Part shown: positions 35,201-44,807 of the stretch, one piece after another
Numbering within the stretch: position 1 is the first letter of the stretch
Layout of the letters: each line of letters begins with the position of its first letter
Source of the DNA: Euonymus europaeus
Lineage: Eukaryota; Streptophyta; Magnoliopsida; Celastrales; Celastraceae
DNA length: 64,000 nt
Direction of reading: 5' to 3'
NCBI GenBank assembly: GCA_963580455.1
Contig: OY756964.1
Span: 6,448,001-6,512,000, forward strand
Program-made: the position numbers and the translations under genes
The notes under the pieces: generated by a model
Database searches by the model: none
What the model saw: the letters and a program-made list of their open reading frames with translations, nothing else
Told to the model about the DNA's origin: nothing

Positions 35201-35880
35201 TCATGACCTCTAACCAAGATATCGAGTTTGAACACGGAGAGAGAAAACCAAAGATAAATAGAGAGAGGTTGGGGGAAGGGGAGACGCAAACAGAGAGAAG
35301 AAGAAAAAATGGGTTTCATGAAGGAAGACAAAATGCTTTAGTGGGAGATATTGTACACCTTTGATCTGATTCGATGGTGGAGAATGAAAGTCCGCATTTT
35401 AGGACCTTAAAATGAGTTCGCATGAGAGAAATTTTGTATATATATAAACCCTAAACATATATATTTGTATAAATGTATAAGCCTTAAAGTATAAATACTA
35501 AACCTAATTCGTCAACCCTAAAGTCTAATATCTAAACATTAAACCTAATTTACATAAAGCTTAAATCTAAACTCTAAAGTACTCGATCCTAAAACATAAA
35601 TTATAAACACTAATCCTAATTCACCTAAAGACTAACCCTAAAGTCTCAACTCAGTAACCTTAAGCTTATAAAGTCTAAACATTAAACCTAATTTATCAAA
35701 ACTTTAAATCTAATTATCTAAACCCTAAAGTTCTTGGATCCTAAACCCTAGTATAAACCTTAATCCTAATTCAATTAAAACCTTCTTTCAAAAAAAAATG
35801 ATTCGGGGCGAAGTGGGGCGGGGCAAGGTTTTTTAAGTTCGGGCCAGCCGAATTTCGTACCCGATCCGCCCCGTTGCCAT
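32226..35880. mobile_element. element nest with GC-rich inverted ends and an inner Mutator-like element
   Basis: The left end TGGCAAAACTGCTCCGCCCC and, read inward, the right end TGGCAACGGGGCGGATCGGG are GC-rich inverted repeats about 3.65 kb apart. Inside, a second pair of long inverted ends is visible: left about 32545-32640 (AAAATTTTGCTCTTAGACTG, ATCTGATTAGATCAATGG) against right about 35340-35450 (CATTTTAGGACC and the complement of GAATCAGATCAAAGG). Sequences next to the inner ends are pyrimidine-rich leaders with CAAACCCTAA on the left and a GC-richer transcript-like stretch on the minus strand at 34930-35290. No transposase is readable. From 33000 to 34900 I see intron-like T-rich DNA with a short repeated phrase (GTTTGGAATTTAGAATGAAA, three times at 33970-34110). 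Confidence 0.55.
35440..35780. repeat. degenerate telomere-like block
   Basis: Repeated variants of AAACCCTAA and AAACCTAATTCA occur without a fixed 7-bp register (CTAAACATTAAACCTAATTT twice). The block is too degenerate to be an interstitial telomere array. The same style of sequence fills parts of the GGATT-ended elements at 20400-20800 and 43020-43430. Confidence 0.55.
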
Positions 35881-35884
35881 GACT

Positions 35885-36090
35885 ATGTTGGGCAAATATT
35901 TATGTACATAAATAATTAAATACCTAAAACTTTAGAGGACAAAACCATAAACAGAAATGAGGGAGAAGGATCCACCATTTCCTCTCCCAAATAAATTCAT
36001 AAATGATCTCCAAACCCTAATCCTCATCCCTCTACCTCATTCCCTTCCGCCATCCTCTGCCGCTTCCGAATCCAACAGATCAAACCTACC
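35885..36090. other. short spacer with pyrimidine-rich leader-like sequence
   Basis: From 35990, ACCCTAATCCTCATCCC and CCTTCCGCCATCC look like a plant 5' leader. It directly precedes the ribosomal protein L27a-like relic and may belong to the same retrocopy. Confidence 0.35.
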
Positions 36091-36102
36091 ATCTCCCAAC
36101 CA

Positions 36103-36270
36103 GGTTGAAGAAGAATCGAAAGAAGCGTGGCCATGTGAGGCCATGCCACGACCATATTAGCAAGCACCGAAAGCATCTCAAACAACATAAGCCTTTTTAT
36201 GATTTCTATGATGGCCATGTGTGTATGGATCCAAGACCACATGATTTCTATGGTAGTTGTGCCATTTGAC
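36103..36270 (+). pseudogene. relic of ribosomal protein L27a (uL15)
   Basis: The frame reading [10 protein letters not shown], then SKHRKH, matches the very conserved N-terminus of cytosolic ribosomal protein L27a (family pattern [23 protein letters not shown]) with substitutions and loss of the glycine-rich stretch. It has no initiator in frame near enough and becomes unrecognisable after about 36200. A decayed retrocopy or captured exon is inferred. Confidence 0.55.
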
Positions 36271-36279
36271 AAGCCTTTT

Positions 36280-36900
36280 TGCTACCCAGTAACATATATA
36301 CTACACCAAAAATTTAAAATTTGCCCCAGCTAAACAACATTTAATTTACCATTAAAAGTAGAATTTTATTGTAGTTTTGGAATGCTGGTATGAGGGAGCA
36401 TTTGACCGACATTTCATGGTGTTAATGATGAAAAGTTCAAATTACCCATTATTTAGTACACTAATGTCAAAACTACCCACTTCTTTTAATATTATTAAAA
36501 ATGCAAAAATATTAGTGTCAAAAATGTAAAAGTTATTATATAAATATTAAATCTCAATATTTATTAAATTTTTCTAACAACCACAACATATATGTTATCA
36601 GTATATATGCCAAATTATATGCTAATTTCAAAATTATTTCTGAAACGGACCCTTAACAATCTCGGATTTTAACTTTAAATGTTGGATATCTTCATTCGTA
36701 TATCCTGTGTGGTTGAGGTTGTTGGATCTCAATGGAGTGAGTGATTACACCAAACTGCTTTTCTGCCTGGAAGATCACTACATGATAGTGATGATAGTCT
36801 TCGTCATAAAGGTAGCAGAGGAGGCAGTTTTGATGGGGCCCAAGCTTGTCATGAATATGGCACTTCATAAATTCCACCACCAACTTGGACTTATATACTT
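36280..36900. other. AT-rich spacer
   Basis: No gene is seen. Frames between 36690 and 36900 on both strands are antiparallel shadows of each other without family similarity. Confidence 0.45.
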
Positions 36901-36903
36901 TAA

Positions 36904-37022
36904 GCCTCCGTTTGTTTCAGAGTATAAGTTAGCTTATACTCTGTCCCCATACTCTCAGACACTCTCAGCTTTTACGTTTTACGAGAGCTTATACTCTATC
37001 AACATACTCTGATCCAAACGAT
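36904..37022. mobile_element. 118-bp hairpin MITE
   Basis: TAA precedes the left end GCCTCCGTTTGTTTCAGAG. The right end read inward is CGTTTGGATCAGAGTATG. Inside are the near-palindrome AGAGTATAAGTTAGCTTATACTCT and blocks shared with the copy at 19495-19605 in reverse orientation. Its compact size suggests a full-length member, while the other copy is partial. Confidence 0.65.
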
Positions 37023-37236
37023 TGGAATTCAGAAAGTTTTGCTCGATTTCTCAAATAAATAGTTCCCTTCCAAAAAGAGCTAGGCAGACACATGATCTTG
37101 ACACTAAGAACACCATTTTCCACTAACATAATCAATTAACTACTGACAATTATTGCTTTATTTTATCCAATTATTTTATTGCAAGAATAATTAATTAACA
37201 TACGAAATAGCCAAAAAAATCTGCAATATTCTAGTC

Positions 37237-40200
37237 TCATTTTTCACTGTCACCCTCTTTGGACTCACTGTGGCCTCCCCATTTTCTTATCCTGTCTTCT
37301 GCAATAGATGCCTGCATTTGGGTCGACGCATATACAAGATTAAGCACAATTCAGTATTGGTGTTCTAATAAGTAGGCTAATATATACTACTATTATATAC
37401 ATGCATGCATGCATGCGTACCTCTCTGTCCCAGTTGGTTCTGTAAATCATCCAGAAAAGAACACAAGTTTGTAGAGTAGTCCCGGACATCATTCCCCACC
37501 AAATCCCCTGAAAGATTATTGAAATGATATATTTACTTTTAGACCAAGAAATTCAACGTACAGCTGCTTAAAATAATTTGATTGATGCCAACCTTCACAC
37601 CAAAGTCAAGCTTGTAACCCAATAAGAGACCTAATGGAATTCCAAACACATAGTAGCATGCTATGTTCACATAAGCTACCACAGCTTGCCATCCTGCCCC
37701 AATAGCCACCCCTTGAAAACGCAGAACAAAAGTTACATGGACATAATTAGTAATTATGTTATGTGAAATGAAGGTATATTTCTCATGGATGATCCAAGTA
37801 ATAATTTACTTACCAGATAGGACAGGTTGGATAGTGTTGATGACAATACAAACAGCCAGAAATGGATTTAGCTCTCTAACAAGTTTTCTGACCGCGGTAC
37901 TGTTTGTAAATAGAGAAGGGTAACTGTCTTGTGTTACCAGCAGGATAATCGCCAACACAACGCCGATGGCAGATGATGTTATTACAGCAACTGTTAATGA
38001 AAATTTTGCTGTCCTGGGATGACTTGCTCCTAGTTCATTGGAGACTCTCACGCTAGAAAAATAATTTATTAGAATCACGTGAACATCATGCCAGATTTCT
38101 GGTTCAATTATTGGAAAGGAAAAAAAATATAACTTGATGGAGAACAAACCTTATGGCAGAATTCATTCCAATGGCGATCATGAGCGTCCATCCTAATATG
38201 TTCATGCTATAAATAAGACAAGAGACAAGACCATCAAAGAATTAATTAATATTAGTGAAAATTAGACATATCATGATAAAGGGTTGAACATTAAGTTTTT
38301 CTAAATTATTATTATTGTCCATTAATTTGAGGTGATACATGTCATTAGTTAATATATATATATTAACTAATAATAAAAAATTACTTTTTTCATTCCAAAG
38401 ATTTTTTTACCCCTAACTGATCACCCAGATATTTTTGTCCACAAAAATACTTTTGATTTTAAAACATTTAAAAAAATAAATGTTAATTATAATAATATTT
38501 TATTTTCTTATGTTTTTTCCGATTTCGGCTATTAGGATCCTATAAAAAAGAGATTTCATAATTGTTGATTTGGTCTTCAAAGGCAATAAATAGGTTATTT
38601 AATTGCATAAATCAACATAAGAAAATGGAGGGCATAAATCTAAAGAAGAAATGGAAAAAAGAAATGACAGATTCATGTGTCATTTGGTTGGAAAAAAAAC
38701 TTAATTTGGTTTTGTGAATTTAATTTAATTCCCTCTCTCTATTATATAATTTGTGTCATGTCTACGTACTTATATAGTAAAGAAAAGAAAAGGTGGGTAT
38801 GACAGTTACTGGCAAGTTATCAAGTCGACGCACTCCTATTGGATTTGCACAAATTTCTATGTTAAAGTGTGTTTAAATATTAAAATAATGAATTTAAATA
38901 CTCATTCCCAAAAAAAAAAAAGGATTTTTTGGTCAGGGTGCCCGCAGAGCCCCCATAGAGGCTATACAAATTGGACCCGGATATACCTTTTGTCTTGTCT
39001 GTGTGACTAAGAAAAGTAGGGTATGACTTTCTGAAACATTTTTGTCTTTTGAGGATTAAAAATCATCGCGTGTGTATATATTATGGATTGGGGGTAGGTC
39101 TGGACCCTTCAAGTGCTCCTAAATTTAAAAAAATAACTGAGAAAATGATAGACGTGTAGTGTACATCATAATGATCTCAATGATATATTTTTTGTTCGAA
39201 ACAAAAATCAGAATTATAGTGATCTAAAACTGAATGTTTAGATTTTAAATTCGATGATTTAGAATTGTCACACATGTTTAACCATGATTTTCATTTTTAT
39301 TTTGAACAAAAAATATACCGTTAGGATCATTACGATATATACTACACATTTATATTTTTTAAATATTTTTCCAAAAACAATTAGTGCCCCAAAATTGGGG
39401 CACTGGACCACCCCTGGATCCATATATTATGGCCTTATGGATGTGTACGGTTTTGAAAAACCGAAACCAAAATTCAAAGTGACGATTTTGGAAAAGTAGA
39501 AACCAAAATCGAACTATATTTTCGATTAATCAATTTTGACGGTCCAGTTCAGTTCGATTATGGTTTTGAAATCAATTATATAATTATTTATTATTAATAA
39601 TTATAAAATAATGTGTAATGGACATAAAATTTAAAAAATATTTATTTCATTAGACCTATATATATATATATTCACACCTATATATATTTATTTAAATTTT
39701 AAATATATTTAAAATTAACCGGTCCGGACCGATTTAACTGTGATTTTATAGAAATGGAACCAAAGACTGGACCATATATTTTAGTTCAGTCTGATTTTTC
39801 AAATTGTTGACCAGAATCTGGTCAATAAACCGATTCAGTTTACGGTCCAATTTGCCAGCCTTAGTGTGTATATATATACCCCAGCTTCCCGTATGTGATC
39901 ATTTTAATATATATTTGAATAGATAAGGAGAGATTGACAAGTAAAAAACTACACAGAAGAATATGCATTAGACTAGTATGATTAGCTTATGATAATAACT
40001 TACCATATGGACAAGGCGTCCACAGAGACTTCTGCGTTCTTTAGATATCCAGCGAACAGAATTAACACATAAAAGTACCATACTTCCAAGCTGCAAAAAT
40101 ATTCATAAATTAAATTTTTATTTGAAATCAAAACTCAAAACAAACAAAGAATTACATAGTGCGCGTACCAAAGCATGACTGCTGATGCGAGCGATAGCCG

Positions 40201-41128
40201 AACAAAGCTCCACAGATTGTGAAACGCCTCGAACGAAAACCCAGACCAGGCTCGTCCACAAGTGCCGCTAACGATATACGCAAACTGAGAAAAGTCGATG
40301 AACCACCAAGACGCGTTCAGCACAACCGCTGCACCAACAAGTCCCCAATCCAATCTCAACATCAGTAGCCAGCTAAACAGCGTGTGCAGACCCAGAGCCA
40401 CAGCTGCTATCACCGCCATCACCATCATCTTGCTCTGCGCCTGCAAGAACTTCGCTATCGGAAAATTTATTGCGTAAGCGAACAGCTGCGGTATCATGTA
40501 AAGAGATAGTGTCCCTGCCGCGTCCGAAATCGCTGCCGTTTGACCGATTAGCATCAAAATATGCCCGGCGAATATGTATACCAAGCTAAGAAACAGAGCT
40601 GTAGTGATTAGAATAACCCATGATCTTTGCATGTACACTCCTAACATATCGATTTGTCCGGCTCCATATGCTTGGCCGCAAAGTGTCTCTAATGCACTCC
40701 CCATGCCAAGCTAATCGATCGAACAACAAGATTTAATCCGTTTAGTCCTAATTTCGAGTTACTTTCTGTTTTTCTAAAAAAATTGAAGAAATGAAAAATC
40801 GACCCACCATAAGGCCGAAGGAGAATCCGGCGACGACGGAGTTCTCGACGGAGACTGCGGCGAGTTGGAGTGTCCCTATCTGGCCGGCAAATGTTTGTGT
40901 GATGGCGCCAAGGGAGTATTGGCAGAGAGAGGTGAAGATGGCAGGTCCGGCGAGGTACCAGAGCTTCTTGATTTCTCTGTAGAACTCTCTGAAGAAATCA
41001 CGGACGCCATTGATTTGAGGGATATCTTCGGCTTCGTAAACAAAGGTGCTTGTTATTTGGCTTGGAAGCAAGTGGCGTTGGTCTCCGTCCACTCTCGGAG
41101 AGAGTAGTGGCTGATTAACATCCTCCAT
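37237..41128 (-). CDS. MATE (multidrug and toxic compound extrusion) transporter, DTX-type
   Basis: Eight exons join in frame to 508 aa: 41128-40808, 40710-40169, 40090-40004, 38206-38150, 38052-37814, 37711-37593, 37507-37421 and 37311-37237. The start at 41128 (MEDVNQPLLSP) is chosen over an in-frame Met at 41179 because MATE proteins usually begin with this acidic, PLL-containing tail. Family signatures are GALETLCGQAYGAG-like (here SALETLCGQAYGAGQ), the repeated hydrophobic segments expected for 12 membrane helices, QAQSKMMVMAVIAA and the second-half NELGASHPRTAKFS motif. Members export flavonoids, alkaloids or other metabolites by H+ antiport at vacuole or plasma membrane. The substrate here cannot be told. 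The gene appears intact. Intron 3 (38207-40003) is long and carries at least two repeat elements. Confidence 0.93.
39102..39408. mobile_element. foldback MITE, family with ATATACCGTT core, copy in MATE intron 3
   Basis: GGACCCTTCAAGTGCTCC on the left mirrors the right end GGGGCACTGGACC. The interior halves are inverted: GATATATTTTTTGTTCGAAAC on the left against TTTTGAACAAAAAATATACC on the right. Two further copies lie at 42193-44211 (split) and 51517-51838. Confidence 0.75.
39420..39870. mobile_element. possible hAT-like MITE in MATE intron 3
   Basis: The sequence alternates AAACCGA and TCGGTTT-type phrases (GAAAAACCGAAACC, AACCGGTCCGGACCGATTTAA, AATAAACCGATTCAG) and closes with TTTGCCAGCCTTAG, a terminus seen in several plant hAT-type elements. 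I did not find a clean left end. Confidence 0.35.
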
Positions 41129-41179
41129 GTTCCAGAGACAAACAGAGATTCGATGTTCGATCCAAAAATGACTGGCCAA

Positions 41180-41800
41180 CCCAAGTTTAAATGAATTTTT
41201 TTATTATATATTCCTTTTAAATCATTAATTTTTCACAATTTAAAAAATAAATAGTACGAACTGCTTGCTTTTTCCAACCTTCGTCCTCCTATGTCAGCGT
41301 CCGTTGGACCTGAAAATTAAGAACCAATATTATCGGTTTCTAAAAGACTAAAACGAGATTATAAAATAAGGTTAAATTTTTAGAGTCCAATATAAATTTG
41401 TTTAAAATTTGAAAAATTATAATTTTGAAAAAATTATAGTTATATTTTAATCGGTATTACAAATTAAATGATATATTCTTTGTTCGAAACAAAAATTAGA
41501 TTCAATATGAAAAAATATGATAATTTTAGATCATCAGATATAAACTCAAAACGTTAAATATTTTAATCAAAGATTAATTTAATTTTTGTTTTAAACAAAA
41601 TATAGCATTGGAATGACAGTGCCTCGTAATATTTTTGAGTTATTTATATGTCATATGTTAATAATAGTTCAATAAATATACATTATTTTATATTACTAAG
41701 AAATAACAATGAAACAAGATAAAAATAAATATATTTTACAATCACTATTTGTAATTATTATTGACTAATTATGAAATAACAGAGTTCATAATTATCTACG
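41180..41800. other. 5' flank of the MATE gene
   Basis: AT-rich DNA with an ATATTCTTTGTTCGAAACAAA / TTGTTTTAAACAAAATATAG inverted pair at 41470-41610, similar in wording to the foldback MITE family and probably a decayed relative. No other gene is seen. Promoter elements cannot be singled out. Confidence 0.4.
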
Positions 41801-41804
41801 AATC

Positions 41805-41880
41805 TCATGTAACTCAGTTGACGAGTTTGATTGTATGTAATATCTAACTTGGAGTTCAAGTGCCACCCTTTCTCCTTATT
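41805..41880 (+). mobile_element. tRNA-derived SINE-like head
   Basis: TGTAACTCAGTTGACGAGTT is A-box-like, and TTGGAGTTCAAGTGCC, about 45 bp later, is B-box-like. The spacing agrees with a tRNA-derived polymerase III promoter. It ends directly at the palindrome that starts at 41883, so the palindrome may be the SINE body or a later insertion. Confidence 0.45.
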
Positions 41881-41882
41881 CT

Positions 41883-42055
41883 ATTAAATATTATTAATGT
41901 ATTAATCACAGTGAAACATTAATTATGGTTATTCCAGTCATTAACTATTGATTCAGGTAGGTAGTTAATTTAACTATCTACCTGAATCAATAGTTAATGA
42001 CTGGAATAACCATAATTAATGTTTCACTGTGATTAATACATTAATAATATTTAAT
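41883..42055. repeat. near-perfect 173-bp palindrome
   Basis: Two 85-bp arms (41883-41967 and 41971-42055) are reverse complements with only one mismatch (G41961 against T41977) around a centre at 41969. The stem would include GGTTATTCCAGTCATTAAC and its complement. Such low divergence means either recent origin or an assembly fold-over. It encodes no protein. Confidence 0.92.
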
Positions 42056-42192
42056 TTATATCCCATATTTCCATATGTATATGCATATTAACAAAAAAAA
42101 ACATGGGGACGTACCCCTGTTTGTTAGCTGGCTCCACCCATGATTTGCCCACTCTATTTACAGATGAGGAGTCTCGTTTTGGGATACGGGTT

Positions 42193-44211
42193 GGTCCAGT
42201 GGCTTAAACCACTGGACTCTCAAGTGCCTCAATTTGAACGATTAATTTTAAAATATATATATATGTGTAGTTTATATCGTAATGATTTCAGCGATATTTT
42301 TTTTTTAGAAATTAAAATCATTATAAAAATATGTGACAAATATAGACCGTTGGATGAAAAATCTAAATATTCAATTTTAGATCTTTATGATTTTAATTTT
42401 TGTTTGGAACAAAAAATACATGGGGATTCATCGATAAATCCTTTAATAAAAATATGTATTTCATTCACTCCCTTCAATTTTTTAATATTTCAAAACATCC
42501 TTTAAATAATTCTGGACAAAACTACCCTTATTCCAATAAATTCTTATGTGTATGACATATGCTGACATCACCTGATTCTTTTTTTTTTCCTTTTAAAAAC
42601 TTTAAAACAGTTTTATCTCTCAAAATACAAGTCGGATTTATAAAAAATATATATATTCATAATCAACACGAAAAACTCTTTCCAATGAGATCCATCATTG
42701 ATATGTATAAATGTTCATTCGTCAAATCCTCTGAATGAACTCAGAGGATTTCTCAAACTTATCCAGAATTTAGAGGATTTCTCAAAACTAATCAAAATAG
42801 TTATAAAAATTAAGCAAATAAATTCAGATGATTTCATAAAAATATATCAAAAAAAATATAGATTTTTTGAAAATCAAACAAAAACAACAAAAAATTTCAG
42901 AGGATTTCACAAAATTTACCAAAATAAATCAGAGGAATTTTTGAAATTAAGCACAAAAAAAATAGAGGATTGCATAAAATATATAATAACAATTATAAGA
43001 ATTTTTGAAAATCAAACAAAAAATAACCCGAAACTCAAAATCTTAAACCTAAAATCTCAAAATCCTAAATACTAAATTCTAATATCTTAAATCTCAAAAT
43101 CATAAAGTGTAAACACTAAACTCTAATATTTTAAACCCAGACTCTTAAACTTTAAACCTTATAACCAGAAATCCTCTGAATTTTCCATAAATCCTCTGAA
43201 CGTAAACAATTCTAGTTTTAATTTTGAACAAAAAATCTTATAAATAATTAAGAAGAATTTACAAAAATAAGAAGAAAATCTTAAAATTCTACTAACTTAT
43301 ATTCCTAAACCTTAAACCTTAAGTCCTAAACCCCAAAATCCTAAATAATGAATTATGTTCTCCTAAACCCTAAAACCTTATACCATAAACTCTAAACTCT
43401 AATATCTTAAACTTCAAAACCCTAAACTTTATCAAAATGAAACCAAAAAAAAACTAAAAATTTAGATGATTAGAGAATTTCTCAAACTTATCAAGAATTC
43501 AGATAATTTTACAAAACTCACCAAAACAATTCAGAAGAGTTTTTGAAATTATGCAAAAAAAAAACAGAGGATTTCTTACCCAGAATTCAGAGGATTTTCG
43601 CAAAAGTCACCAAAAAGGTTAAAAATTGTTATGATAATATAATGATTCACAGATTTTAATGTATATACATAGGTTATTGAGTTAACTAAATTTTGCGCAT
43701 GTGAGTGCATGCACTTAATTTTCATGAAAGAAAAAAAATTTGGTTGATCGACTCTTCACTTTGATTCATCAAAAGTGAAAATATTAGTTTATCTTTAAAA
43801 ACATATAGATAAAATACATGATTTTCATTCAACTTTCTAAGATTGTATTTATATTTATTTTATTATAATAATTATTTCCTAAATAAGGAGCAATTATGTA
43901 CTAATAAAAATAAGGATAGGTTTAAATGAGGGGAGGGTAAAATTGTCATTAATTGATGTTAGAATTTAAAGTTATCCTTATTGAGTTAAGCTTCAAATAA
44001 TTGGGGATGTATTAGGTTACAAACTTTTCAAAAAGACTAAATGAAATATAAAGTCCATATAAAGGACTTATCATCAAATAATCCAAAAATATACCGTTGA
44101 AATATTTACGAGATACACTACACATTTATCATTTTTCTAGATTTTTTTAAAAATTTTTGATATCCCAAATTTGATCACTTGAGGGGTCCAGTGGTTTTAA
44201 ACCACTTGACC
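42193..44211. mobile_element. foldback MITE split by the GGATT-ended element
   Basis: The outer ends GGTCCAGTGGCTTAAACCAC (42193) and, inward from the right, GGTCAAGTGGTTTAAAACCA (ending at 44211) are inverted repeats. The MITE core is interrupted within GAACAAAAAATA|TACCGTTG, and the parts lie at 42193-42423 and 44085-44211. Intact copies of the family at 39102-39408 and 51517-51838 show the uninterrupted junction. Confidence 0.75.
42424..44084. mobile_element. GGATT-ended element, copy 2 (1661 bp)
   Basis: It is collinear with copy 1 (19658-21608) in the same orientation and shares long blocks such as TATGTGTATGACATATGCTGA, GTTTTATCTCTCAAAATACAA and AATTGGGGATGTATT near the right end. It lacks the internal 130-bp duplication and a stretch present in copy 1 at about 21000-21170. 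Ends are GGATTCATCGATAAATCC and, inward from the right, GGATTATTTGATGATAAGTC. Its insertion within the MITE core makes it younger than that MITE. Confidence 0.75.
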
Positions 44212-44590
44212 TACCTCTAATCCCTCGTTTTGAGTATTAACCTACTCTAACTGGTCGCATCTTTTTTATTTGACACTTTGAAAGAGCTCATCAGTTTTAA
44301 TAAGCGGAGAGATAAAAGAGTTTCTTCATGTTAAATCTGTGTTGAGCCCAAAATGCACACGCAGTACCTAAGTGGAGACGCAGGGCGAAAAAGAAAAAAA
44401 ATAGGGTGTCTTTGATTATAATTACAAACTTCCAATACGGCATCCAAATAGGTAGCTAGATGACGAGGATGATTGCGATTGATGACGATAATTCATGATT
44501 CTAACTAGACATACATACATATATATATATATATATATGTATATGTATATATTAAAGGCTTCCTCTTATACGAACGTTCGTAGAAGAACA
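44212..44590. other. spacer with TA/TG microsatellite
   Basis: An (AT)n run occupies about 44518-44548. GATGACGAGGATGATTGCGA resembles a short Asp/Glu-rich coding scrap but nothing more can be said. Confidence 0.4.
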
Positions 44591-44807
44591 GGTTACGTGT
44601 GATTTTTGGGAAATGATATTTAAACCCTCTCATTTTAGTAACTATACCCTCAAAAAAAAAATTGTTGTCTCTTAATCAGTGAATTACTATTATTTTATTA
44701 ATAAAAATATATTTTTATCTAAATACCTATTTTAAAAATGTGACACAATACTCATTATTACAATGAAAATTAATTTTTTTATTATTATTTAGTATAAGTT
44801 TTTTCTT

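Noticed and set aside
35440..35780. Interstitial telomere or chromosome end
   Set aside because: The words are AAACCCTAA-like but not in a 7-bp register, and similar words fill dispersed elements in the window.
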